From Aquilaria yunnanensis (Eukaryota; Streptophyta; Magnoliopsida; Malvales; Thymelaeaceae), in the NCBI GenBank assembly GCA_039654915.1, contig CM077593.1, positions 112,827,413 to 112,891,412 on the forward strand: DNA of 64,000 bases, written 5' to 3'. This document shows positions 35,601-47,344 of the stretch, in pieces. A program made the position numbers and the translations under genes. The notes beneath the pieces were generated by a model. It searched no databases, was not told where the DNA came from, and saw nothing but the letters and a program-made list of their open reading frames with translations. How positions within the stretch are numbered: position 1 is the stretch's first letter; each line of letters begins with the position of its first letter.

Positions 35601-36529
35601 TATCCATAGCTGCTGCAAAAAACTAAGAGTTGCATCAGTTCTATGTGCACAATGCAAAAAGATTTGAACGAAGAAATCTATATGAAGCCTCATCCAAGAA
35701 TCATGTAACCAGGTGACAATTGAGAATGCAAATTGCATAAGTCATTTTATGGATTGAAACAAGCTCCACATCAATGGTTTGAAAAATTTTCCAGCACCCT
35801 TATCAAGCTCGGGTTCACTCAATCCAAGTCAGATTATTCTCTTTTTACTTCAAAAGGGGAAAATAATTTCATAGTCATCTTGGTATATGTAGATGACATA
35901 ATTATTATAGGAAACAATGCAAAACAAATTGAAGAATTAAAGCGACATTTACAAGCTTAATTTCACTTGAAGGATTTCAGTAAACTTAAGTATTTCTTCA
36001 GCTTAGAAACGGCACATTCCTCTCAAGTAATTTTTCTCTCCCAACGTAGATACACGCTAAATATACTACAAGAAGCTGGTATGATAAGATGTAAGGCAGC
36101 CAATTTTTCCATTTTGTAACAACATCATCTAAGGGAAAACCAAAGGGAAATTTCTTATAGGCATTAGACAATACAAATGTATAATTGGCAAACTGACTTA
36201 TCTCACAACCACGAAACCAGATGTTACTTACACTGTCAATCTCCTCAGTCAATTCATGCATGCTCCAAATGAAGATCACCTTGTAGCCACCTTGCATGTG
36301 CTTCGGTATCTAAAGGGCACTCCTGGTCAAGGAATTTTCCTTCCAGTAAATAATAAGTTGAAGCTTCATGCCTACTGTGATGCCAACTGGGCAAGTTGCC
36401 TGGTTATGAGAAGATCCACCAATGGTTTTGTCACCAAATTTGGAAAAACGTCTTTCTCTTAGAAGTTGAATAAACAACATACTGTCTCACGTTCTTCACA
36501 GAAGTAAAGTACCGGGCAATGGCTACTAT

Positions 36530-37135
36530 TAGGGATAGTAATTGGGTGGGTCGGGTCAGGTTTGGGTTAGGTCATTCAGGTTTATGTTTAATCAGGTTAG
36601 CATGTATTTGGATTCAAGTCGGGTTATTTGGGTTCGGGTTGAGTAGATTTCGGGTTTTGGTTGGGTCATGCCGGGTTTATTTGGGTTCGGATCCAATCAG
36701 GTCGAGTTATCGGGTCTTAGACCAGATTCGACTTAATTGTCAAGTTTACTCGGTTCACTGATACATAAGCTGAAATGGCTGAATCGATTCAATTTTCTTG
36801 TTTAATTTTGATTAAAATTTAATTTAACTAGATATAAAAAAAATAATACAAAATTTATGAGAATATATTAATATTTAATTTCTTTAATAAAATAGTCTCT
36901 TTGTGCCAAGTTCTTTATAATATTCACTATTTAACAATTAATCTATAATTTTTTATTTTCAATATTTTAGTATATAAATGAAAAATTAGTATATTAAATA
37001 ATAAATAAAGACCTATAGTTTCTAAATATATACTTTCTTAATTTTTTTCTAACAAATAATCTCCTTTCATCCCATTTTCTTTGCTCCATTTAACTTTTCT
37101 GACTAATTGGACTTGAATTTATTTATATTATTTTT

Positions 37136-37190
<55 letters not shown>

Positions 37191-37775
37191 CATTGATGTA
37201 TAAAATATTTTTATTTATATATTAAAAATAAAAAAAATATAGATTAATTATTAAAATATGAATAGTGCAAAGAATTTAAGACAGATGGAGTAATATAAAT
37301 AAATTCAATTCAAATTATTTGAAAAAGTCAAATATTTCAAAGAATATGGGACAAAATGAGTACTATAATTCTTAAAACATAATTATTCTTATATCTTTAT
37401 CACTGTATCATTAATCATTTACCATAGTTCTTACTTGTTCATTCTACAACATAAAATAGATCAATAGAATAGAAAAAACTCATTTACATATATTAAATCA
37501 TAAATTTTCTAAAGTTTTTGCCAACCATATTTTATGTTGATTTAAGTTAAAATCAGGTTTTGTCAGGTTTAGTCATCGAATCATTTTAAGTTCGGGTCAG
37601 GTCAGGTTCGGGCTTGGTGCAGTTGGGTTCGGGTCTTTGACTTTTATGGTCAAATCGGATCAGGTCAGGCTTGGGTTCAGGTTGTTGACTTTTCTAGTCA
37701 AATCAGGTCAAGTCAGGCTTGGGTTCGGGTGGGTCAGGTCAGGTCTTTAGGTTGGGTCAAATTTTGCCATCCCTA
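36530..37775. mobile_element. hAT non-autonomous element in Copia 3 RNase H
   Basis: Ends TAGGGATAGTAATTGGGT and, inverted, TAGGGATGGCAAAATTTGAC. Flanks CTACTATT and CCACTATT match the uninterrupted RNase H codons (ATGGCTACTATTGTAAG), an 8-bp duplication with one mismatch; the exact border is uncertain by one or two bases. Both subterminal 200-bp zones are filled with GGTCAGGTT/GGGTTCGGGT repeats, typical of this class. It contains a TA repeat at 37139-37186 and no transposase. Confidence 0.8.
37139..37186. repeat. TA microsatellite
   Basis: About 24 TA units inside the hAT element. Confidence 0.92.
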
Positions 37776-38103
37776 ACCACTATTGTAAGTGAACTTACTT
37801 GGCTTAAGAGACTCCTTCATGATCTAACAGTTGATCATGTCGAACCTATGGTGTTATTTTGCGACAACAAAAATGCACTTCATATTGCTATAAACCCAGT
37901 CTTTCATGAGAGGACAAATCATATTGAGATTGATTGTCATTTTATTTGGGAAAGAATTCAAAACAAACCCATTATTGCTCGACATGTTTCTGGAACATCT
38001 CAACTAGTTGAAGTTCTTACCAAAGCATTTAGATGTAACAAACTTCATTTCCTTGCTTGCAAGTTGTGCATTGTTAACCCACATACTCTAACCTGAGGGG
38101 GAA

Positions 38104-38346
38104 TATTAAGAAGTGATAATCTTATCTCTTGAATGGGCATATCAATTGGAAGTTTAGCATCAAAAGCACACGAGTTTCATTTACTCTTATATTTAGATTT
38201 TGCTAATCTTGCTGTATAAGATAAACTTTACTTATTGTACAAGTAGTTAGATAGGAGTCGAACTCTATCTTGTAAATATGTATTTATTGGCTGCAAATCA
38301 ATGGAAGTCAATGCAAAACATTTTACCATAGAAATCAATATTTACA
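38104..38346 (+). repeat. 3' LTR of Copia 3
   Basis: Same length and ends as the 5' LTR; begins directly after the purine tract. Confidence 0.9.
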
Positions 38347-38351
38347 TATAC

Positions 38352-39245
38352 AAAAAATCCAGATGCCTGCCTGTAACATAAGCAACATCATCCTTGTCCA
38401 AGTAAACCCCACACCTTCATTAAAGATATTTACAAAGTGGAAGATTCTTATCTCAATTATAATAAAGGTAGCAATATTATGTTCTATTGGTGTTTTTCTT
38501 CCACTAGCATGGGGCATCTAAACCTAATAGGTCAGCCTAATTCTTGTTTGTAATTTTTGGTTATTGTTGTCATTTGTCAGAAGTACGTTACAATGAGAGA
38601 CTGCAAGCCTACAAAGACTTTAAAGCCAATTCGGCTAGGCTGAAGACAGATTAAGGTGGCCACTTTTTTGCTTTAAATTTTGACCATACCCCACAAGCTC
38701 TGAACTAAGCCATAATTTTGCAACCTAACTATAATTTTGCCATTCTACCTAACATTGGGCTGCCTTTTCTCACTTTTCCATAGCCACATAGTCATCGCAA
38801 ATTTTGCAAACACCCGGCTAAAATCCCTATGCTCCTCATGTTATTGATTTGGCCTTGACCTCTACATGTGTGTGTGTGGATTGTGACAAAGTAATTGTAA
38901 CTCTAATTTGCATCTTGGTTGATGGTTTTAAAGACTGGGCCTTAAGGTGAATCAGGAATAGTAGCCGTGACAGTGGTCGGTGGAAGTAAGAGAGGGGGAC
39001 AGTAGGTACAATGACAGAGACTATAAATAGCTTCCAAAATTCACTGGGCTTTGGTCAATGAACAGTCCAAAAAAATGAGAAACTTAATCTTGAATTAGCC
39101 AAAATGAACTAGCTCTCAGAATCTCTAACCTCATGCATATTAATTTATGTGTTACATGAGTTGAATTTCCTAGTTTCATGTTATGCTTTATCTTGTGGCA
39201 TGGGTGAAACTTGAAAACTTTGTATTTGATCGCAATCGGATTTTC
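38352..39245. other. Intergenic, nothing recognised
   Basis: No credible gene or terminal repeats. A GT run lies at 38868-38878. Confidence 0.4.
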
Positions 39246-39249
39246 TAAA

Positions 39250-39640
39250 GGGGAAAAGACATTTTGGTTCAAAAAAATTATCCTACTTTCTATTTAAGTC
39301 CTAAAGTCCTTTCTTTTTCTTATAAGTCCTAAAACTTTGTTAAAGTATCAGCAACTAGTCCTAAATTTACTGGAGTAAAAAATAGTCACCAAATGAAAAG
39401 TAATTTACAAATAGAGAAAATTAATAAATTAAGTGATTTATTAACTGCCAAAAACTATTATTACACAATCTAAATTTATTGAAAGATAATTATTGAATAG
39501 TTTAAATTAGATTTTAAAAAAACTATTGAAATAAAAAAAGTGAAAAATTTTAAGACTAATTGTTTACATAATTGTAATTTGAAAAGTTTTAAAACTCATT
39601 TAGAAAAGTGAAAATTTTTAAAACTAAGTATCTCTACAAG
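39250..39640. mobile_element. Possible short MULE-like element
   Basis: Left phrases (CTTTCTATTTAAGTCCTAAA) and, inverted, right phrases (CTTTTCTAAATGAGTTTTAA) resemble each other and the arm of the foldback MULE at 18550-18600. No TSD was found. Confidence 0.35.
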
Positions 39641-41108
39641 ATAAATACATGAAAGTGATTGATATTTCAGTCATAGCCAATCACTCTAGGCAACTAAGTA
39701 TACCAGTTGCAAAAACTCTAGTTACTAGTATAGAGCGATCGAGTACCACTTATCGCAGAGCAACTACAAGCTACAATCATATAAAGGAACAACTAAAAAA
39801 TTCAGTCGCCCTACCTATTTTGCAATTCCCAATTCTTTTGCATTTCCTTTTCATTTTTATTTTATCATCTGTATCTCGCACTAGTTCTCATGAAATTTAA
39901 TCAATTCAAGAAAAAATGAGGAGAAAAGAGGGAAAAAATGGTGACAATTAACTCAGTTAAACCACACTTTACTCTTTCCATCTCTCTTTTTATCACACAC
40001 ACACAAGTCACAAGCCCATATACCAAGCCTTCACTCTCACTCCCACTCACTCACTCTCTCATTCGCATAGTTAGCAGTAGCCTACCTCTTCCCTCTACCT
40101 TTTGTCACCATGCTTTGCTTGCTCTAAATCCACCTTTGTGAAGCACCTTCTCCCCTTAAATTTTACCTTGACTATCTAATAAAGATGAGAGAGAGCTCAG
40201 CCGCTTGGTGGATATGGTGGAGCTGGGAGGACAACAATGGAGATCCAATCAGTGGTTACTAGGCCAAACTTGTTTGCGGCCTTTATGGCAATTACTTCCA
40301 TGGAACCTTCCCTTTGATGGATTTCCTAGTAGTCAATGGTAAATTCATTAAAAAGCCAACCAGGGGCTAATGAAACACAAGTAAGGTAACTAATCTAGTG
40401 GGAAGAAGTTTAGACTACGATGAGAGATTTTGAGATCTAGAGATCAAAGATAAAAAAATTTAGACTAAGATGAGAGATTTTGAGATGTGGAGACAAAAAA
40501 TTGAAAGATTCAAAAACTAAATCAGATGATCCAGAGAAGTTTGAACATGCCAAATACGGATTAGGATCCCTGTGAAAAATAAATGCCATGTTAGCGATTT
40601 AATGTTTCAATCACTTGTCAGTTGCTCCTAAGTAAGCCCCACAAATAAGCAATTGTGAAGTGACCAAAAGTCAGTCATTTTTTCACATTTCTTTTATGGT
40701 ATGTGTTGCATAATTTTAAATTAGTTTTAGGAATTATTTACCAAAAAATGTCAATTATAATTTACGCCTGATAAGAAAAATTACACTTTAACCCCTCACA
40801 CTTCAAAAATACACACTTTATCTCTAATTTTTTTATACAATTCAGCCGCTACTTTTGAAATCTTAATTTAAACATTACAGTAGCCATTTTTTTGAATCTT
40901 AATCCATATGATATTTTTTTACAGTTAATAGAAATTTTAAATTATTAGTTTTTTTCTTTCTGTAAATGGAAATCAGTATTTTTTAAATGTCAATTAACCA
41001 TAAAAAGGTACTATATATATTTAAATTACTTGAAAATGAGTACCGTACTGTCTAAATTAAGATTTCAGAAGTTGTTATTAAATTGTATTAAAAAGCAGGA
41101 GGCAAAGT
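39641..41108. other. Intergenic, nothing firm
   Basis: Short frames at 39649 and 39938 show no family features. 40740-41100 has pyrimidine-rich phrases of MULE-terminus style but no clear pair. Confidence 0.35.
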
Positions 41109-41113
41109 GTGTG

Positions 41114-41279
41114 TGTAACGATCCAACTCTAGAACCGGTCAACAGAATACCTGCCCACATCACATGGGCTAACCTTTATGAAAAGGATAAGCGTTAGGTG
41201 CTTATGTTTTAAAATTGGAGCCTATATATCCACATAATATTTCCCACAATTCACCCATGTGAGATATGGGGGTGTTACA
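41114..41279. mobile_element. 166-bp solo LTR of a TRIM-like retroelement
   Basis: Starts TGTAACGATCC and ends GGGTGTTACA. A 5-bp duplication GTGTG flanks it (41109-41113 and 41280-41284). It has a TATA-like TATATATCC at about 41223. Short LTRs with TGTAAC...GTTACA ends are common in plant TRIM elements. The TSD lies in a GT-rich context, so it is suggestive but not proof. Confidence 0.6.
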
Positions 41280-41280
41280 G

Positions 41281-41286
<6 letters not shown>

Positions 41287-41364
<78 letters not shown>
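41287..41364. repeat. Long TA microsatellite
   Basis: About 38 uninterrupted TA units. Poly-Ile/Tyr frames reading through it on the minus strand are artefacts. Confidence 0.95.
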
Positions 41365-41367
<3 letters not shown>

Positions 41368-41381
41368 CAAAGTATAATTTT

Positions 41382-42232
41382 TAGGGGTGAAGGTAAGGTT
41401 GGAATTTCGGGTTCTGGTTGAAACCCGACCCGAAATATGCAAACTCTTCTCTTCTTTATGTAACTCGAAACCAACCCGAATAAATATAAAATTGACTCGA
41501 CCCGAACCCAATAACATTATCGGGTTCACCAGATTCTCATGATTTATGTGACAGATCATAGGTGAGGTAACTAGGCGATGGATGATGACGGCAATGGGCG
41601 ATGAGGAAGTGCGTCAGACAATGAGGAAGGCAGTGGACGATGAGAATGATGATGAACAACGTGGAGGCAAAGAATAGAAACAACGTCAGAGGATAAGGAA
41701 AATGGCGTTGGACGATGATGAGGCAAGGAAAGGCATCGGATGATGAGGAGGCGAGGAACGACATCCGACAATGATGAGAACAGCATCAAATGATGGGGAG
41801 GCGAAGAACGAAAATAGCAACAGAGATTGAGAAGATAGCAAGAAGACAAGAGAGGAGGAAGAGAGGCAAGATTGAGAGAAAAGGCGAGAGATGAAAGAGA
41901 GAGGCGAGACAGAGAAGATGAAAAACGGTGTGAATGTTGAATAGAACCTAGGGTTGGAGAAAAAATTAACGAAAAATGACTAATTACATTTTTAATCCTT
42001 TACCTATCCTCCATTTGCCACTTAAGTCTCATCTATTTATAATATCATTTTCTCATGACTATTTATCTCAAATCTTCCACCTTATACAATTTTGGGTTTG
42101 TCAGGCTTAGGCTGACATTAACCCGGCTTCAGTCACAAAATTTTGAATCAAGTTAGAAAGCACCTTTTTCTTCTTTAAAGCAACCTAAACCCACTTTTTC
42201 GGTTTGGGTTACAGGTTATACTTTTGCCCCTA
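41382..42232. mobile_element. hAT non-autonomous element, 851 bp
   Basis: Ends TAGGGGTGAAGGTA and, inverted, TAGGGGCAAAAGTATA. Flanks ATAATTTT (41374-41381) and ATAATTTC (42233-42240) are an 8-bp duplication with one mismatch. Subterminal zones carry CCCGACCCGAA and GGTTTGGGTTACAGG runs. The middle (41570-41930) is a purine-rich GATGATGAGGA-type sequence that creates minus-strand Ser/His-rich frames with no family match. Confidence 0.75.
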
Positions 42233-42240
42233 ATAATTTC

Positions 42241-44140
42241 AATTAAATCTCAGGGGCAACTTATAAAAATCAAATTGTAAAAGATTTATTGAATCTCAAT
42301 CCTTTTATCCAACAACTTTATACATCAACTGTTGTCAAACTCAATTGGACAAATAGATTCAATTGGTTTAATTACAAACCATAAGTCTCAAAGGCTTGGA
42401 ATTCAGCTCAATCATAAGGAAGGTTAAAAAAAAAAGATCACAAAATTGATCAAAACTAATAAAAACTGTTCATAACTGTAAACCAGAAACCACTTAGAAC
42501 TGGAGTTCTAAAGAAACTTGATTTTCTTCTTTTATTTCTATTGTAATTTTCTTCCAAAGTCTAAACACTGTAAGCAAAGCAATTACATAATTTAGCAAAC
42601 AAAAAATGGAAAAAAAAAACAAAGAATAGAGGAATGACAGCAATGTAAATGATGAAATTATAAGAGATGGAATGAAAGGGATATAAATGCTGAAATTTGT
42701 TATTTATATGATGTTTGTTGAAATACACATTTATTCTTTATATTCTACGTGAATTTTCATTTTAGTTGTATTCTTTTTATGTTTCCAATATAAGCTCACT
42801 GTATATTCATAGACCAATTGAAATATGCAATAAATTGATAGTTAAACCAGTTGAACTATAATATATATGACCAAATATTTAGGGAAAAGTATAAGTGCCT
42901 ACAAGTTTAGAAAAATAATGCAATTAATCCTAATATATATTGAAAATGTTAACGTGCTATTAAATAGTCCCAAATCAAGATCCTTGAAACTGTAAAGTCG
43001 AATCCATCCTACCAATCATGATAGTTATTTTGCTAATTCACCTCCAATCAAGATTAGGCTGGGCAAGAACAATAATAAAGGGTACATATCGGGTTAATCA
43101 AACTAATTTAAAAATTCAATACAGTCAATTTGGATTTTCGGTACAATTTCGATTGAAATCAAATAACAAAAATTTTAGTTCTATTCAATTTTAATTTGAA
43201 GTGTTGGTTAATTAGGTTACCGAATAAACCAAAATTTCCTAAGATTAGTTTTGGGTTTATCCCAACTTTCTACGTTGTAAGTATTTGGGTCATTCAGAAA
43301 TTGGCCCAAAGTTGCTCCCCTAGCCTTAAGTGTAAGCCTAACCAACAAGTTCACACAGTGCACTCAAGCAATGCTCTGAGCTCTCTCCTCTCCTGCTTTG
43401 TCATTAAATCATTTCTCCTAGCCATGCCCATGCACTAACATCCCTCTTAAGCCATGAACTCATTTCGAGCCACCTATCGATCTCAAAAAGGTTATATTCT
43501 TCTCCAAATCTAAGGTTTTGGTAAGTTCCTTAGGAAACTAAATAGCTTGTTAAAGTAATACCAAGAATGTGTAAATGATGAAGTTCCAAATATGTGTAAA
43601 TGACTATTCATGATTGCCAATTTTTTTGTAAACTACAAAAATAGGGTGGTTGATGAGTTACTTTCATAGTCAATGGCCATTCTTTCGCATTGTTGTTAGC
43701 TTACTACACAACATACATGCTTGTAGTCCTGTTGTTAAATCACAAGAAATGCTATTTTCTTCTTATTGGTATTCAAATATACATGACCTTGAATTCTAGA
43801 ATTTATGGCTTGAAACCAAAAACTTCTTTTGCCTTTATGATTTACTAGGAAATGTTTTTGATTTAGTTTAGTTGCTATAGACCTGTCAATGTGCCTCACC
43901 TATCCTTCATCGGTAATTTCATAAGCATGAGTTTTTTCTGTTGTCTCTTAACCTCTTTAATAGTTCAGCTTGTAAATCCATTGTAATTCCATTAGCATTT
44001 ACTCTCTTTGTTGTCCCACTATTATTATCATTTGCATTTTTATTGAATTTTATAAGTATAATGAGACTTGAGTTGTCATCAATTATGTAGCTATGAACGA
44101 AATGGAATTGGTGTGTAGATTCGTAAAAGAGAGTAATATC
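42241..44140. other. Intergenic with a possible hAT remnant
   Basis: 43055-43215 (GGCTGGGCAAGAACAATAAT onward) resembles the left end of the hAT family at 46508 but no right partner is certain. No gene recognised; the 80-codon frame at 43196 has no known features. Confidence 0.35.
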
Positions 44141-44150
44141 TCTCAAGATT

Positions 44151-44497
44151 TCAATTCGTTTTAATTTAAGTCAATTTAATAAAAAAACTTATTTTTATTT
44201 TTATATATATTTTTTAGCTTAAACCAATTTTATTTTTAAAACCAATATTATGTAGATCCAATAATCCATTTGAAAATAAAGTTTTATGATGTTATTAAAT
44301 TTTTGTGAAATTTTCTTTTTTAATGGCTAAAACTAGAAAATTCATAAAAGATTTAGTAGAATTATAAAACTTATATTTTCAATAGATTATTACACTTACA
44401 TAATATTAGATTTTAAATAAAATTAGTTTTAAGTAAAAAATATGTAAAAATAAAAATAAGTCAATCTGAATTAAGTTAACTTAAATTAAAAGAAATT
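44151..44497. mobile_element. Foldback MITE
   Basis: Two arms of about 140 bp are inverted copies: left TTTTAATTTAAGTCAATTTA, ACTTATTTTTATTTTTATAT, AATATTATGTAGAT; right, inverted, TTTTAATTTAAGTTAACTTA, ACTTATTTTTATTTTTACAT, AATATTATGTAAGT. The loop is about 60-70 bp. The TSD is unclear, so superfamily is left open. Confidence 0.65.
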
Positions 44498-45802
44498 TGC
44501 TTCAAATGTTTGTCATTTGAGATATTATTTTTTGTACTTTAAACTTATCTCTCTAATATTACTACATGTGAACTTGTGATATAGTTATGATTGTGTCTAA
44601 TTAGAATATTCGGCTTATTGCTTATAAGATTTGGATGTGGTAGTAGGCAACTGTATATATTTAGTTCACTTTTTCTGTCATTACTTTTTTTTTTTTTGTT
44701 ATTTGGATAGAAAAGCATTGAACTAAACTGAGTTCGCTTTTAGATAAAATTTTGATATATTTGATTTCTAGTCATCTAAAACTTAAAATTTGAATATATC
44801 AACAAATTCAGCTCAGCTTAAATCAAATAAAATGGATAATCACCCTACTACACATGTTATCCTGGCAATAAGCGTGAGAAAAAAACATAATCATAAAGAA
44901 TTGTGGGCAATTTGGGCTGCGTGATTGATGGGATCGAACGTGGACGGTGGACTACAACTTTCGAACAACAACAATAATTGTAAACAATACTTACACAAAA
45001 CCAAACATTTTTGTCGTGGAGTGATAAAAAATCTAGTGATAGCAATTAGGTTGGGTTAGATCAGATCACTTGAATCCGGGCTGGATTATTTGGACCGGGT
45101 TAATTCAGGTCAACTTGGGTACTAGCAGGCTCAAATATTAGGTTATTTGGGTTTTTGTACAAACTTGGATTAGCTCATCATCAAGTTTATTTTTGTTAAA
45201 AGGATTATCTCTATTTAATTCAAACTGAAATTGCCAAAACAATTCGGTTTTTACCTGCATAATTGATTTTATTGTACTATTTTGGGTAAAACCCAAATTA
45301 AATTCAGTGCAGTTCGAGCCTATGGTCAATTAATTTATTGATCGATTTAAGCAAATTTTGTTGAATTTGGTGGAGATTTTTAAAAGTATTTAAAATTTAT
45401 TATTTTATATATAATGATTATTTTCTTATATTGATTACAACTGAAAATCTCACGTTTATTTTTATTTTTCGTTTTAAAAAAAAGCAAGTATATGTTTCTT
45501 TATTAAGTTTTCCTTCCTTACGCTCCTTAATAAAAAAATCTTAATAATTAATTAAAAATCACATAAATTTATTTAAAAAATTCATGAAAAACGTTTTAAT
45601 TATTTTAGCACATATTTTGGTTTGAATATTGTTGTCAATAATATTATTTTTTTCCAATAAAATTCCTTGGTATATAGTTAAAAGTCATAACTGAAGTAAA
45701 ACTAAATTATTGACCGATATTTTTGTTTGGTTCATTTTGATTCATTAGTTTGGTTTGGTCCAATTTAAATATGTGATATTATTTAGTTCTTAAGGAGCAT
45801 TT

Positions 45803-46053
45803 CACTACTAGAAAACAAGATATTACTGAAACATTTAGTGACAAAATTCGTCACTAATTTGTCTGTAAAAAGGCAATTATCTGTAAAAATCTGCTCGCTA
45901 AAATTTAGTCATTTTAGCGACTAAATTTTAGCAACAGATTAAAAATAAACTAGTGATGAATTTTATCGGTAATGTGCAGCTTATTGGTAATCCATAAAAA
46001 AAAAAACCAAAATGAATAGCGACAAATTATTTTCTGTAGGTGATTCAGTAGTG
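45803..46053. mobile_element. CACTA-type MITE, 251 bp
   Basis: Starts CACTACTAGAAAACAAG and ends TGATTCAGTAGTG (inverted CACTACTGAATCA). Internal palindromic phrases TTTAGTGACAAAATTCGTCA and TTTTAGCGACTAAATTTTAG are typical of small CACTA derivatives. The 3-bp flanks are TTT and TAT, not an exact match. Confidence 0.75.
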
Positions 46054-46507
46054 TATTGAATCAAGAAAAAAAGGAAAATTTATAACTCATCCCCAAACTT
46101 TTCTAACTTAGACACTTAAGTACTTAACCCCTTCAATTATGACTCGGGGCAACTCAGCCCCCAAACTTTGTAAATTGGAATTGGGACACATAACTCCTCC
46201 AACTAATAGAAATGTTCTTTTTGGTTTTTTAAGGGCTTAGATGACAATAAGACTGAACATGGAGGCCAAACTTGACATTCTAATATATTGTTGTTTGAAC
46301 GATCGTCTTCCTCTGCAACGTCAATTAGCATGCTAAGGATGCTCTTAATTTCTAAAAAAACTCTCTAACCTCCTATATACGAAGCTGCGGAGAAAGATGA
46401 CATCTTAAATAGTAAAATGCTAAAATGTTAAATTTTTTCTCCTTGTTCAATGTTATTGTCATTTAAGTCTCTTGGAAACCAAAAAGAACACTTCTATTGG
46501 TTAGAAG

Positions 46508-47344
46508 TGTGGGCAAGCATTATTCGAAAAAAAAAAAAATTGATTACATTCGAATAAAATTGTTCGATTTCTTTTCTAGTTCAGTTGGTTTGGATTAAAA
46601 CCAAATTTTATATTTGGTTATTGAATCAATTATTGGATCATATACTTAAAACCAAATAACTGGAATAATAATAAATATTTTACCATTATCCATAATGACT
46701 CTACATTTACAAAATTAAATTCTACTAATTTTTACTATTATCCATATTAACCCTCATACATAAAATTATTTCATACTAATTTTGGACAATAAATTGTCTA
46801 GCTTTCTTTAATTTTGGATATGAGAGATAGAAATTTAATATTTGTCTTATTTTTTTTCATTTACTATGTGTTTAGGTCTTAGAAAGAGAATTGAATAAAC
46901 GAAATATTTCATCCATCCCAATTTAGATAAAATGTATTCCTTTTTGGGACGTCCTAAAAAGGTTAAAATATTTCCTCTTTCAAAAAATTTTAAACAATCA
47001 ATTTACCTTTTTACGTACATTTAAACTATAATTATACAAAACCCAATAAAAAATCTTTTTTTTTACTCTTTACTCAATCTCTAATTGGACAAAACAAAAA
47101 AAAAATTTAATTATTATTTGAACTCTTACTACACAAAAAATAACACAAATTACATACACCTTAATCTCCGTATCCAAAGAAATGTTTTCATCTAAATTGA
47201 GATGGAGGGAGTATAATTCAGATGGTTTGGATTAGTTTTAACATATAATTCGGACAATTCAGATACACTTTGTAAAAATAAAAAATTGATCGGATTATTA
47301 TATTCAGATCGATTTTAAACTGAATCAACTAAATGCTCATCCCT
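46508..47344. mobile_element. hAT-like non-autonomous element, copy B
   Basis: Homologous over its whole length to copy A at 10512-10984, with ends GGGCAAGCATTATTCG and, inverted, GGGATGAGCATTTAG. Relative to copy A it has one extra block, 46907-47211. Confidence 0.6.
46907..47211. mobile_element. Stowaway-like (Tc1/mariner) MITE, 305 bp
   Basis: Starts TTTCATCCATCCCAATTTAG and ends, inverted, CTCCCTCCATCTCAATTTAG. It is flanked by TA at 46905-46906 and 47212-47213. Copy A of the host element has a single TATAATTC at the matching site, so it serves as an unoccupied site and confirms the TA duplication. Confidence 0.8.

Larger units (their letters stand above)
32651..38096 (+). pseudogene. 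Copia 3 gag-pol pseudogene
   Basis: Gag starts at ATG 32651 (MGDDNNKK). The zinc knuckle near 33445 reads YTHCGKNGHDMDGC, so its first Cys has become Tyr. The protease motif near 33750 reads LNSGASDHM, with Asn in place of the catalytic Asp. Integrase (IVDDYNRSTW, TDNILEL, PQQNGVVERKHQH) spans about 34300-34900. RT includes [13 protein letters not shown] and [11 protein letters not shown] near 35890. RNase H is split by a hAT after the motif KYRAMATI and resumes with IVSELTWLKRLLHDL, ending at 38096. Many stops and frameshifts are present. It is non-functional. Confidence 0.9.
32356..38346 (+). mobile_element. Copia LTR retrotransposon 3, decayed, with nested hAT
   Basis: LTRs 32356-32598 and 38104-38346 are both 243 bp, start TATTAAGAAG and end ATATTTACA. 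Flanks TACAC (32351-32355) and TATAC (38347-38351) form a 5-bp TSD with one mismatch. The PBS follows the 5' LTR, and the purine tract GAGGGGGAA precedes the 3' LTR. The interior is a Copia gag-pol with many stops. A 1.25-kb hAT sits in the RNase H part. Insertion was 136 bp past the bHLH stop, in the same orientation. Confidence 0.92.

Noticed and set aside
41202..41559. Minus-strand frames with long Ile-Tyr repeats
   Set aside because: Reading through a TA microsatellite.
41537..41849. Ser/His-rich minus-strand frames
   Set aside because: Products of a GATGAGGA-rich interior of a hAT element; no family match.
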